DNA of 64,000 nt from Burkholderia pseudomultivorans (lineage in GTDB: Bacteria; Pseudomonadota; Gammaproteobacteria; Burkholderiales; Burkholderiaceae), in contig NZ_CP013377.1 of the NCBI RefSeq assembly GCF_001718415.1, positions 434,001-498,000 on the forward strand, given 5' to 3'. The translations under genes were made by a program, and so were the position numbers. The notes under the pieces are model-generated. The model worked only from the letters and a program-made list of their open reading frames with translations, was not told where the DNA came from and searched no databases. Numbering within the stretch: the first letter of the stretch is position 1; each line of letters starts with the position of its first letter. Of this stretch, positions 17,242 through 25,514 are shown piece after piece.

Positions 17242-18027
17242 ATGCGATACGAAACCATCAAGGTAAGCGAAGCCGGCCGCGTGGCGACTGTCACGCTCGC
17301 GCGTCCCGACGTGCGCAACGCGTTCAACGAGACGACGATCGCCGAGCTGACCACCGCGTTCGAGTGGCTCGATGCGCACGCCGGCGTGCGCGCGGTCGTG
17401 CTCGCGGCCGAAGGCGCGGCGTTCTGCGCGGGCGCGGACCTGAACTGGATGAAGAAGATGGCCGGCTACTCGGACGACGAGAACCGGGCCGACGCGCGCA
17501 AGCTCGCGCGGATGCTCGAGGCGATCCATCGCTGCGGCAAGCCGGTGATCGCGCGCGTGCATGGCGATGCGTATGCGGGCGGCGTCGGGCTCGTCGCTGC
17601 GGCCGACATCGCGATCGCGGCCGACGGCGCGAAATTCTGCCTGTCCGAAGCGCGCCTGGGGCTGATCCCCGCGACGATCGCACCGTACGTCGTGCGTGCG
17701 ATGGGCGAGCGCGCCGCGCGCCGCTACTTCACGACCGCGGAGGTGTTCGACAGCGCGCGTGCGGCGTCGCTCGGCTTCATTCACGACGCGGTGCCGGCCG
17801 ACGCGCTCGACGACACGGTCGCGAAGCTCGCGGCGACGCTGGTCGCGAACGGCCCCGACGCGGTGCGCGCGTGCAAGCGGCTGGTCGCCGACGTCGCCGG
17901 CCGTGCGCTCGACGCGACGCTGATCGAGCAGACCGCCGACTGGATCGCGCGCACCCGCGCGGGCGCGGAAGCCCGCGAAGGGATCGCATCCTTCCTGGAG
18001 AAACGCACGCCGTCGTGGCGTGAATGA
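17242..18027 (+). CDS. liuC: Methylglutaconyl-CoA hydratase (crotonase family)
   Basis: This encodes 261 residues of a crotonase fold: 'VATVTLARPDVRNAFNETTIAELT' at the start, oxyanion-hole segments 'GAAFCAGADLNWMKKM' and 'GDAYAGGVGLVAAADIAIA', and 'FCLSEARLGLIPATIAPYV'. The sequence 'AGADLNWMK' is characteristic of methylglutaconyl-CoA hydratases, which hydrate the product of the carboxylase to HMG-CoA. It begins 19 bp after liuB and overlaps or nearly meets the liuD frame, consistent with one transcript. Confidence 0.93.
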   Translation: MRYETIKVSEAGRVATVTLARPDVRNAFNETTIAELTTAFEWLDAHAGVRAVVLAAEGAAFCAGADLNWMKKMAGYSDDENRADARKLARMLEAIHRCGKPVIARVHGDAYAGGVGLVAAADIAIAADGAKFCLSEARLGLIPATIAPYVVRAMGERAARRYFTTAEVFDSARAASLGFIHDAVPADALDDTVAKLAATLVANGPDAVRACKRLVADVAGRALDATLIEQTADWIARTRAGAEAREGIASFLEKRTPSWRE

Positions 18028-18089
18028 CATCGCGGCGGCGGATGCCGCCCGCGTCGCGTGACCAACCTTTTCCGGACGACATCGAAGCC

Positions 18090-20090
18090 ATGTTCGACAA
18101 GATTCTGATCGCCAACCGCGGCGAAATCGCGTGCCGCGTCGCCGCGACGTGCAAACGTCTCGGGATCGCGAGCGTTGCCGTCTATTCCGACGCGGACGCG
18201 AACGCGAAGCACGTCGCCGCGTGCGACGAGGCCGTGCATATCGGCGGCTCGGCGGCCGCGGACAGCTATCTGCGCATCGAGCGCATCATCGACGCCGCGC
18301 GCGCGACCGGCGCGCAGGCGATCCATCCCGGCTACGGCTTCCTGTCGGAGAACGAGGATTTCGCGCAGGCCTGCGACGCGGCCGGCATCGTGTTCATCGG
18401 GCCGCCGGTCGACGCGATCGCCGCGATGGGCTCGAAGGCGGCCGCGAAGGCGTTGATGCACGCGGCCGCGGTGCCGCTCGTGCCTGGCTATCACGGCGAC
18501 GACCAGGACGCGCGCAACCTGCATCGCGAAGCCGACGAGATCGGCTATCCGGTGCTGCTGAAGGCGAGCGCGGGCGGCGGCGGCAAGGGGATGCGCGTGG
18601 TCGAGCGCTCCGAGGATTTCCCGGCGGCGCTCGCGTCGTGCCAGCGCGAAGCCGCGAGCAGCTTCGGCAACGATCGCGTGCTGATCGAGAAATACCTGAC
18701 GCGCCCGCGCCACGTCGAGGTGCAGGTGTTCGGCGATACGCACGGCAATGCCGTGTACCTGTTCGATCGCGACTGCTCGGTGCAGCGCCGTCACCAGAAG
18801 GTGCTCGAGGAAGCGCCGGCGCCGGGCCTGCCCGACGACCTGCGCCGCGCGATGGGCGAGGCGGCCGTCGCGGCCGCGCGTGCGGTCGGCTATGTCGGCG
18901 CGGGCACGGTCGAGTTCATCATGACCGGCGACGCGTTCTACTTCATGGAAATGAACACGCGGCTGCAGGTCGAGCATCCGGTCACCGAGATGGTGACGGG
19001 GCTCGATCTGGTCGAATGGCAGTTGCGCGTCGCGGCCGGCGAGCCGCTGCCGCTGAAGCAGGACGAACTGCGCGTGCAGGGTCACGCGATCGAGGCGCGC
19101 CTTTACGCGGAGAACCCGGCGCGCGGTTTCCTGCCGTCGACTGGCACGCTGAAGCACCTGCGACTGCCGGAAGGCGTCGAGTTCGACATCGGCGCGCCGG
19201 TGCGCGTCGACAGCGGCGTGCGCGAGGGCGATGCGATCACGCCGTTCTACGACCCGATGATCGCGAAGCTGATCGTGCACGGCGCGGACCGCGCGGAAGC
19301 GCTCGGCCTGATGCTGCGTGCGCTGCGTGCGTGCGAGGTGGTCGGCCTGCACACGAATGCCGCGTTCCTGCAGCGGATCGTCGCGTGTGCGCCGTTCGCG
19401 TCGGCCGATCTCGACACCGGCCTGATCGAGCGCAACCACGGTGCGCTGTTCGCGCCGCAACAGCCGCCGCGCGCGGCGCTCGCGCTCGCCTGTGCGGCGC
19501 TGCTCGCGCGCGAGCGGGGCGCGGCCGCGAACGGCGCGTCGCCGTGGGCCGCGCTGCCGGACTGGCGGCTGAACGGCGGCTATCGCCGCACGCTCGAATG
19601 GCGCGCGGTCGAGCGCGACACGGACCACACGGTCGTGTATGAAGACGACGGCGCCGGCGCGCGTCTCGCGGCGGGCGATGCGGCTGCGCAGCCGTTCGCG
19701 TGGACGCGCGGCGCGAGCCCGCTCGACTTCGACGTGACGCTCGACGGCGTGCGCAGCAGCGGCCGCGTCTACGCGGACGGCGACGTCTTCCACGTGTTCA
19801 CGCAGGGCGCGGCCGAGACCTTCGAATGGCGCAATCTGCTCGCGCATGCGGGCGACGCGGAACACGGCGGCGGCCGCCTGACCGCGCCGATGCCCGGCAA
19901 GGTGATCGCGGTGCTGGTCGAACCGGGCCAGAAGGTCGAAGCCGGCACGCCGCTGATCGTGATGGAAGCGATGAAGATGGAGCACACGATCGGCGCGCCG
20001 GGCGCGGGCGTCGTCGCCGAAGTGCTGTACGGCGTCGGCGACCAGGTCGCGGACGGTGCGCAGCTGCTGACGATGGCCGAAGTCGCCTGA
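18090..20090 (+). CDS. liuD: Methylcrotonyl-CoA carboxylase, biotin-containing (alpha) subunit
   Basis: This encodes 666 residues from 'MFDKILIANRGEIACR', the conserved start of biotin carboxylases. An in-frame ATG at 18024 overlaps the liuC stop (ATGA) and would add 22 non-conserved residues; I prefer 18090 on homology although no clear ribosome-binding sequence precedes it. The biotin carboxylase domain (about 1-450) has the ATP-grasp glycine loop 'KASAGGGGKGMR' and 'FYFMEMNTRLQVEHPVTE'; the biotinyl domain at the C-terminus has 'VMEAMKMEH' with the biotin lysine. It completes the MCC complex with LiuB. No HMG-CoA lyase (liuE) follows. Confidence 0.94.
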   Translation: MFDKILIANRGEIACRVAATCKRLGIASVAVYSDADANAKHVAACDEAVHIGGSAAADSYLRIERIIDAARATGAQAIHPGYGFLSENEDFAQACDAAGIVFIGPPVDAIAAMGSKAAAKALMHAAAVPLVPGYHGDDQDARNLHREADEIGYPVLLKASAGGGGKGMRVVERSEDFPAALASCQREAASSFGNDRVLIEKYLTRPRHVEVQVFGDTHGNAVYLFDRDCSVQRRHQKVLEEAPAPGLPDDLRRAMGEAAVAAARAVGYVGAGTVEFIMTGDAFYFMEMNTRLQVEHPVTEMVTGLDLVEWQLRVAAGEPLPLKQDELRVQGHAIEARLYAENPARGFLPSTGTLKHLRLPEGVEFDIGAPVRVDSGVREGDAITPFYDPMIAKLIVHGADRAEALGLMLRALRACEVVGLHTNAAFLQRIVACAPFASADLDTGLIERNHGALFAPQQPPRAALALACAALLARERGAAANGASPWAALPDWRLNGGYRRTLEWRAVERDTDHTVVYEDDGAGARLAAGDAAAQPFAWTRGASPLDFDVTLDGVRSSGRVYADGDVFHVFTQGAAETFEWRNLLAHAGDAEHGGGRLTAPMPGKVIAVLVEPGQKVEAGTPLIVMEAMKMEHTIGAPGAGVVAEVLYGVGDQVADGAQLLTMAEVA

Positions 20091-20102
20091 TACGCGAGGT
20101 TC

Positions 20103-20129
20103 GCGACCGGCCCGTGCGCGGCCGGTCGC
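20103..20129 (+). terminator. GC hairpin after liuD
   Basis: A perfect 10-bp stem (GCGACCGGCC / GGCCGGTCGC, 7-nt loop) starts 12 bp past the liuD stop. It lacks a U-tract, so it may be a processing or pausing hairpin marking the operon end rather than a complete intrinsic terminator. Confidence 0.5.
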
Positions 20130-20240
20130 CCGGGATCGGGGCGGGCCGGACCGGGCCTCGGCGCGTGCCGCGCTGACCATCCATGACAGTCTGTCGGCCG
20201 GCACTCCGCTAGACTGGCGCATTGCGCGCCGCACGGCTGC

Positions 20241-20271
20241 TTGACGCGGCCGGCGCTGCGCGCGCTACACT
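20241..20271 (+). promoter_or_regulatory. Possible sigma-70 promoter for the DUF2827 gene
   Basis: TTGACG at 20241-20246 and TACACT at 20266-20271 are separated by 19 nt, one or two longer than ideal. Transcription would start about 24 nt before the ATG at 20302. Its presence after the liuD hairpin suggests the DUF2827 gene is not part of the liu operon. Confidence 0.35.
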
Positions 20272-20301
20272 GCGACCATTCAATCTTCATCCCCGCCGAC
20301 G

Positions 20302-21444
20302 ATGACGTCTCCTGTCCTGAACGGCCTGCGCATCGGTATCACGATCGGCCTGCGCACCCCCGACGAAAGCCTGTGGATCAACGGCATCAAGCAGAACGCA
20401 CTGTTTCTCGCGAAGCTGCTGATGGCGTCGCCGCACGGCTATCGCGTCACGCTCGTCAACACCACCGGCGTGCCGCTGACCGATGCGCTGCCGTGGGACC
20501 GCCATGTGTACGACACGCGCACCTTTGCCGACACGAAGGATTCGCTCGACGTGCTGATCGAACTCGGCGGCCAGATCGACGCGGAGCAGACGGCCTACCT
20601 GAAGGCGCGCGGCGCGAAGATCGTCAGCTACTGCTGCGGCGTCGAGTACATCAACGCGATGGAGTCGATGCTGTTCGGCCGCCGGCTGTGGGATTCGCTG
20701 TTCATCAACCGCGGCTACGACGAGGTCTGGGCGATTCCGCAGATCGCGCCGTCGTCGCTGCCGTTCCTGCAGTCGCTGCGCCGCTGCCCGGGGCGCGTCG
20801 TGCCGTTCGTATGGGATCCGATGTTCCTGACGCAACGCGCGCAGTCGCTGCCGGAGCTCGGCGAATACCGGCCGCGCGGCGAGCGCGGCAAGCGGCTGAC
20901 CGTGATGGAGCCGAACCACAACGTCGTGAAGTTCTGCGTGTATCCGATGCTGATCATCGACGAGGCGTATCGCCGCGATCCCGATTCGATCGTGTTCACG
21001 CACGTGACGAACGCGGATCGCCTCGCGCGCGAGAGCGCCGAGTTCGTGATGCTGATGAACTATCTCGACATCGTGCGCGCGGGCAAGGCGAGTTTCGTCG
21101 GACGCTTCGACACGCCGGTGTTCCTGGCCGACCTGACCGACGTCGTCGTGTCGCACCAGTGGTCGAACCCGCTCAACTACTTCTATTTCGACGTCTGCTG
21201 GCAGGGCTACCCGCTGGTGCACAACGCGAGCCTCGCCCCCGATCTCGGCTACTACTATCCGGACAACGACGTGCAGCAGGGCGCGGATGCGCTGCTGCGC
21301 GCGCTCCATACGCACGACGACGCGTGGGAGGCGTATGCGCGGCGTCAGCGCGAGATCCTGCGCCGCTACACGTCCGCCAATCCGGCGCTCGTTGCCGAGT
21401 ACGACGCGCTGCTCGCGAACCTCGTCGGCGCGACGGGCGCGTAA
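20302..21444 (+). CDS. DUF2827 family glycosyltransferase-like protein (copy 1)
   Basis: This encodes 380 residues without signal peptide or membrane segment, so it should be cytoplasmic. It belongs to DUF2827, a Burkholderia-enriched family of unknown function. Shared landmarks with the three other copies in this window are 'SLWINGIKQNALFL', 'LDVLIELGGQID', 'MEPNHNVVKFCVYPML', 'VVVSHQWSNPLNYFYFD' and 'GYPLVHNASLAPDLGYYYPD'. The last block resembles the donor-site loop of GT-B glycosyltransferases. This copy is the most diverged ('VPFVWDP' where the others have 'PHIW.P') and the only one on the plus strand. A strong terminator follows. A sugar-transfer role is inference. Confidence 0.85.
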   Translation: MTSPVLNGLRIGITIGLRTPDESLWINGIKQNALFLAKLLMASPHGYRVTLVNTTGVPLTDALPWDRHVYDTRTFADTKDSLDVLIELGGQIDAEQTAYLKARGAKIVSYCCGVEYINAMESMLFGRRLWDSLFINRGYDEVWAIPQIAPSSLPFLQSLRRCPGRVVPFVWDPMFLTQRAQSLPELGEYRPRGERGKRLTVMEPNHNVVKFCVYPMLIIDEAYRRDPDSIVFTHVTNADRLARESAEFVMLMNYLDIVRAGKASFVGRFDTPVFLADLTDVVVSHQWSNPLNYFYFDVCWQGYPLVHNASLAPDLGYYYPDNDVQQGADALLRALHTHDDAWEAYARRQREILRRYTSANPALVAEYDALLANLVGATGA

Positions 21445-21529
21445 CGCGAACTTCCGGTACGACAGCCGTGCCTGTTCCGGCGCATGCCGCGTCGCGATTA
21501 TCGTATGAAGAATTGAGCCTTTAAAAAGA

Positions 21530-21559
21530 AACCGCCGAATTGGTCGATTCGGCGGTTTT
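21530..21559 (+). terminator. Intrinsic terminator after DUF2827 copy 1
   Basis: AACCGCCGAAT and ATTCGGCGGTT form a perfect 11-bp stem around a 6-nt loop, with A-residues before and TTTT at the end of the right arm, 86 bp past the stop codon. The A/T flanks would allow function on both strands, though no minus-strand gene ends here. Confidence 0.85.
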
Positions 21560-22209
21560 GAAGGCACGAATTTGACGGCTCCGAGGGAAGTCCGTCAAAA
21601 ATCATTTTATAGGTTAACAAGTCGGAAGGATTGTTAAATTTCTTCCGGATGGTATTGATAGTATAATTCGGCGTGGATTTTCGCTTTGAATGGGGTCGAT
21701 TGATCTGGTGTGATTGATAATATCGAATCAAACGCGGAAATTAGGTTTCAAAGCGATTGAATGCTAAACTTCGGCGGGTGCTTCGGCGACGGTTGCCCTT
21801 GCCGGAAGGGCATCCGAGACTGACGGCGAAGCGAATATGCACCCCGTCGCGGGCATGCCGATTTATCAGATCAAACGGGCAGAATCAGGTTGCGCTTCTG
21901 AATCCCGCTGCCTTCTTCTCATTTTCGACTGTCGCATTATTTGGCGCAAAGCGCTGCGCCGATTCGCATTCGGTCGTCCCATTGTGTAATCTGTCGCACT
22001 GTGGCGTGCCGTTGCGGTGTGTATTTTCGATATTGGAATGACTTTAAAATATCGAATTTGTCGGCGCGCCGAAACCAAAAGTACGCTCCCGAAAAAGATC
22101 GAGAAACTGGATGAGCCGGGAAGGCAGCGGAGCACGCGAGCGTCGCTCGCTCCGCATATAGCGTCAGGTCGGACCGCGCACGGCGGTTCGCCATTTGCCG
22201 GAGCGCCGG
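21560..22209. other. AT-rich non-coding stretch
   Basis: About 650 bp with no convincing gene. Part of it (about 21590-21760 and 21900-22110) is visibly AT-richer than the rest of the window. Short frames in both directions lack ribosome-binding sequences and normal codon bias. It presumably carries the promoter of the EAL gene at 22210. No repeat or integrase remnant was seen. Confidence 0.6.
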
Positions 22210-23022
22210 ATGAATGCGGTCAAAGCTCGCCTGGAGGCGAATCGGGAAGTCAATCGTGACGACGAGATCGGTCTGGTGTTCGGCGGGCCCGACCGTCACG
22301 CCAATCTCGCGTCGGTACGCAGTTTCGTCGAAAGCCGGCTCGCGTTCGTCTACGAGCCGGTGTGTCGCGCCGACCTGTCGGGCGGCGTGCTGTATCACGA
22401 ATGCCTCGCGCGGCTGCAGCGCGAATCGGACGACGCGTTGCCGCCGCTCGCGTTTCTGCCGCGGCTGGAATCGTTCGGGCTGATGCACTGGTTCGACCGG
22501 CTCGTGGTCGGCCGCACCATCGACGGCCTGCGTGCCGATCCGACGGCCGTCTACGGCTGCAACGTGTCGGCGGCGAGCGCGGTGATGGACGACGCGTGGC
22601 TGGCGATCTTCCGGCGGCTCGAGAGGGAGCCGTCGGTGGCCGCGCGGCTGGTGATCGAGATCACCGAGACGGGGCCGCTGAATCCGGTCGCGGGGCGGTC
22701 GTTCGTGTCGCGGTTCCGGCAGGCCGGATGCCGCGTCGCGATCGACGATTTCGGCGTCGGTTTCAGCGCGCTGAACAACCTGGTGGTCGGCAATCCCGAC
22801 ATCGTGAAGCTCGACAAGTCGATCCTGTCGATGATCAAGCGCAACGCGATCGGGCGCTACCAGTTCCGCCGGCTGATCGCATTCGCGCACGAAGGGGCGC
22901 GGCACGTCGTCGTCGAAGGCGTGGAAAACGAAATGGACCGGCAGATGATCGTGGAGGCCGGGGTCGCATGGGCGCAGGGCATCCGTTTCTCGTGTCGCGC
23001 GCCGGCGCCGGCCTTCGCGTGA
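22210..23022 (+). CDS. EAL-domain protein (cyclic-di-GMP phosphodiesterase-like, variant motifs)
   Basis: This encodes 270 residues; the ATG has GGAG 5 nt upstream and is preferred over an in-frame TTG at 22195. The EAL fold is recognisable but altered: 'YHECLARL' replaces the EAL/EVL signature while keeping the metal-binding Glu, followed by 'CNVSAASAV', 'LVIEITETG', 'AIDDFGVGFSALNNLVVGNPDIVKLDKS' and 'HVVVEGVEN'. The key acidic and lysine residues of loop 6 are present, so activity is possible. There is no GGDEF, PAS or membrane segment. Its place beside the adhesin locus suggests c-di-GMP input to surface attachment, which is inference. Confidence 0.85.
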   Translation: MNAVKARLEANREVNRDDEIGLVFGGPDRHANLASVRSFVESRLAFVYEPVCRADLSGGVLYHECLARLQRESDDALPPLAFLPRLESFGLMHWFDRLVVGRTIDGLRADPTAVYGCNVSAASAVMDDAWLAIFRRLEREPSVAARLVIEITETGPLNPVAGRSFVSRFRQAGCRVAIDDFGVGFSALNNLVVGNPDIVKLDKSILSMIKRNAIGRYQFRRLIAFAHEGARHVVVEGVENEMDRQMIVEAGVAWAQGIRFSCRAPAPAFA

Positions 23023-23057
23023 CGGCGCGCCGGAATCGAACATAAAGGGGCTTGAGC

Positions 23058-23483
23058 ATGGCGGGGACGACGACCGGGAGCGGAACGGGCGCGCAGGCGA
23101 AGCAGGCGCGCGGCCTCGTCGCGCTCGACGAACTGGCCGACATGCTGCGGCAACTCGGCGCGGAGTCTGCCGAATCGGGCGATGCGCCGATCGATGTCGC
23201 ACCGTTCGTCGACGGGCTGAAGGTCGTGTCGGATCATATTCACCGGATGAAGCCGCTCGATGCCGAAGGCCGCGAGCTGGCGGCGCGGCACTATTACGCG
23301 GGCGTGTTCGCGGGCGCATGCGGCGACGATTCGGCCATCGCGTGCGGCGTGGCAGGCCGTCTTGCGCAGCAGACGGGCGGCGTAAGCCCGGCGTCGGTTC
23401 GCCGTTTTGCGATGCTTGCGCGTGTGGGCAGGCGGCACGGCCGCGCGTTCGCCCTGTACAGCGGCCGTCGCGTGCATGCATAG
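23058..23483 (+). CDS. Small soluble protein of unknown function
   Basis: This encodes 141 residues from an ATG preceded by AAAGGGG, 35 bp after the EAL gene in the same direction, so the two are probably co-transcribed. There is no signal peptide or membrane segment. The sequence is helix-rich, with 'ARGLVALDELADMLRQLGAES' and 'VDGLKVVSDHIHRMKPLDAEGRELAARHYYAGVFAG'. I do not recognise a family. Pairing with an EAL protein suggests an accessory or partner role but nothing in the sequence proves it. Confidence 0.6.
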   Translation: MAGTTTGSGTGAQAKQARGLVALDELADMLRQLGAESAESGDAPIDVAPFVDGLKVVSDHIHRMKPLDAEGRELAARHYYAGVFAGACGDDSAIACGVAGRLAQQTGGVSPASVRRFAMLARVGRRHGRAFALYSGRRVHA

Positions 23484-23524
23484 CGGCGGCGGCCGGACAT
23501 GCCGGCACGGGCCGGGCGGCCCGG

Positions 23525-25492
23525 TCAGTCCGGCCCGAAACCGCCGAGCAAGAGCGCCATCGCGCGATCGACCGCGTCGTCCCACTGCCCGCGGCGCGTG
23601 GCGCGCACGATGCGAATCCCCGGATAGAGCGCGGTGCGCGAGCCGGTTTCCCAGCGCGCGTCGGCCTTCGGGCTCAACAGCAGGATGGCCGGCACGCCGA
23701 GCGCGCCGGCGAGATGGACGTGCGCGGTGCAGGTGGTCACGACGGCATCCATTGCGAGCATCAGCGCCGCGAGATCGCTGAAGTCGCCGATCGCGTGGTG
23801 CGGGAACGTCACGGGCAGGTCCGACTGCTCGGTGTGCGCGGACAGGTCGCGGTTGATGCAGTACGCGGCGTGACCGTGCATCCGCGTGAGCGGCGCGAGA
23901 TCGCGCAGGCTGGCCGCACGATGGAAGCGCGCATCGCTTTCGTCGCGGCCGCGCCAGTTGAGTCCGATGCGGCGCGTGCCGGGCGCGCTGCCGTCGCGCG
24001 CGACGCGCTCGCGCCACGCGTCGGCGCGATCGGGCGGGCACGACAGGTACGCGGCCGGCACGCCCGCCGGCGCGGGCGCATAGCCGAACTGCGCGGCGAG
24101 CACCAGGAACGAACACCAGTAGTCGTACGCGATCTGCGACGTGTCGGCCCACGGGCCATGCGAGCCGACGAACGCGACGTGCGGGAACGTGTGGCGCAGC
24201 AGGCCCGTCAACGTGTCGGGCACGACGACGGTCACGCTCGCGCAGCCGAGCGCGTCGAGCGCATGCAGGTAGCGCGCGTACTGCAGCTGGTCGCCGACGC
24301 CGCCGTAGCTGATCACGAGCAGCCGCCTGCCTTGCAGCGGCTGGCCCTGGTAGAGCCGGTCCGTTGGCAGCCCGAATTGCGCGGCGGTCAGCACGTTCTC
24401 GCTCGCGAGCGTCGCGCGCGCGGCCTCGTCGCGCCGGCCGGCGCGCAGCAGCAGGCCCGACCGCGCCAGCTCGACGCGCCCGCGCTGCGCGTCGGGCAGC
24501 GCGGCCGGATCGCCGAAGCGCTCGAGCGCCGCGAGCCCCGCGTCGGGCGCGCCGGCGAAGCCGTAGCACGATGCGAGCTGGAGTGCGATGGCGTCGTCGT
24601 CGAGTCCGCGCTCGCGCGCGCGTTGCCAGCAGTCGATCGCATGGCCCCATTCGCAGCGCGCCTCGTGTTCGAGCGCGCGGTTCCAGTACGTTTCGGGCGC
24701 GTCGTCGGCGCGCGCACCGGCGGCGGGGCCGGGTTCATCGACAGGCGGCGCGGCGGCGAGCGGTTCGCCCGTGATGAACAGGCGCTGCCGGTCCCAGCGC
24801 GGGTTCGGCACGCACAGCAGGTTCAGCGCATCGATCCGGTAGAACGTGTAGTCGAGACCCGCGAAGGTCGCGATGATCGCTGCTTCGCCGACTTTCCAGT
24901 ACTCGATCCAGCACCACGGCAGATGCGTCTCGATCAGTCGGCGCGCGCCGCGCAGCGCGTCGATCTCCATTCCTTCGATGTCGAGCTTGAGGAAATCGAG
25001 CCGCGGCAGGCCGAGCGAATCGAGCGCGACGACCGGGGTCGGCGAGCCGTCTGCGCCGTGGCCGTCGACGAGCGACACCGCGCCGAAATCGGCTGCCTGC
25101 CCGTAGTCGATCTCGGGCACCGTCATCGTGCCGTTATGACTCGCGAGCCCCATGTTGCGCAGATGCAGGTTGTCGAGCTGGTTGAGCGCGACGGTGCCGC
25201 CGAGCGCATGGAACAGCGTGCGCTGCGGCTCGAACGCATAGACGCGGCCGCCGCGCTCGCGCAGCCGGTGCGCGATCGGCACGCAGACGAGCCCCGCATT
25301 CGCGCCGCCGTCCACCGCGATCGCGTCGTCGGGCAACTGGTCGATCACCTGCATGATGGTGTCGAGTTCCTGCTGGATGTGCGGCCGGCCGGTCTTGATC
25401 AGCGCCTCGGCCTGATGCGCGCAGTGCCGGTTGATGACGAACGGGCCGTAGACCGAATCGATCACGACGAAGTTGCGGATGGCCTGATTCAT
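23525..25492 (-). CDS. FkbM methyltransferase - TPR - GT9/heptosyltransferase-like fusion
   Basis: This encodes 655 residues from 'MNQAIRNF'; the longer upstream frame overlaps the next gene. Three parts can be seen. Residues about 55-230 are an FkbM-type SAM-dependent methyltransferase ('AVDGGANAGLVCVPIA', 'YAFEPQRTLF', 'DFLKLDIEGMEIDALRG'). Residues about 275-400 are TPR-like helical repeats ('ALEHEARCEWGHAIDCWQRA', 'ALQLASCYGFAGAPDAGLAAL'). Residues about 405-655 resemble heptosyltransferase/GT9 domains ('LLVISYGGVGDQLQYARYLHAL', 'RRIGLNWRGRDESDARF', 'DAVVTTCTAHVHLAGALGVPAILLLS'). It is cytoplasmic. Together with adjacent DUF2827 genes it could build or cap glycans on the adhesin; the acceptor is unknown. 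Confidence 0.85.
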   Translation of the reverse strand: MNQAIRNFVVIDSVYGPFVINRHCAHQAEALIKTGRPHIQQELDTIMQVIDQLPDDAIAVDGGANAGLVCVPIAHRLRERGGRVYAFEPQRTLFHALGGTVALNQLDNLHLRNMGLASHNGTMTVPEIDYGQAADFGAVSLVDGHGADGSPTPVVALDSLGLPRLDFLKLDIEGMEIDALRGARRLIETHLPWCWIEYWKVGEAAIIATFAGLDYTFYRIDALNLLCVPNPRWDRQRLFITGEPLAAAPPVDEPGPAAGARADDAPETYWNRALEHEARCEWGHAIDCWQRARERGLDDDAIALQLASCYGFAGAPDAGLAALERFGDPAALPDAQRGRVELARSGLLLRAGRRDEAARATLASENVLTAAQFGLPTDRLYQGQPLQGRRLLVISYGGVGDQLQYARYLHALDALGCASVTVVVPDTLTGLLRHTFPHVAFVGSHGPWADTSQIAYDYWCSFLVLAAQFGYAPAPAGVPAAYLSCPPDRADAWRERVARDGSAPGTRRIGLNWRGRDESDARFHRAASLRDLAPLTRMHGHAAYCINRDLSAHTEQSDLPVTFPHHAIGDFSDLAALMLAMDAVVTTCTAHVHLAGALGVPAILLLSPKADARWETGSRTALYPGIRIVRATRRGQWDDAVDRAMALLLGGFGPD

Positions 25493-25514
25493 GGCGCGGG
25501 GCGTGCGGACGCGG

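Noticed and set aside
18024..18089. N-terminal extension of LiuD from the ATG overlapping liuC
   Set aside because: The 22 extra residues are not part of the conserved biotin carboxylase start; kept only as an alternative start.
21498..21731. 77-codon minus-strand frame in AT-rich DNA
   Set aside because: It overlaps the terminator at 21530 and has no start signal; composition is that of non-coding DNA.
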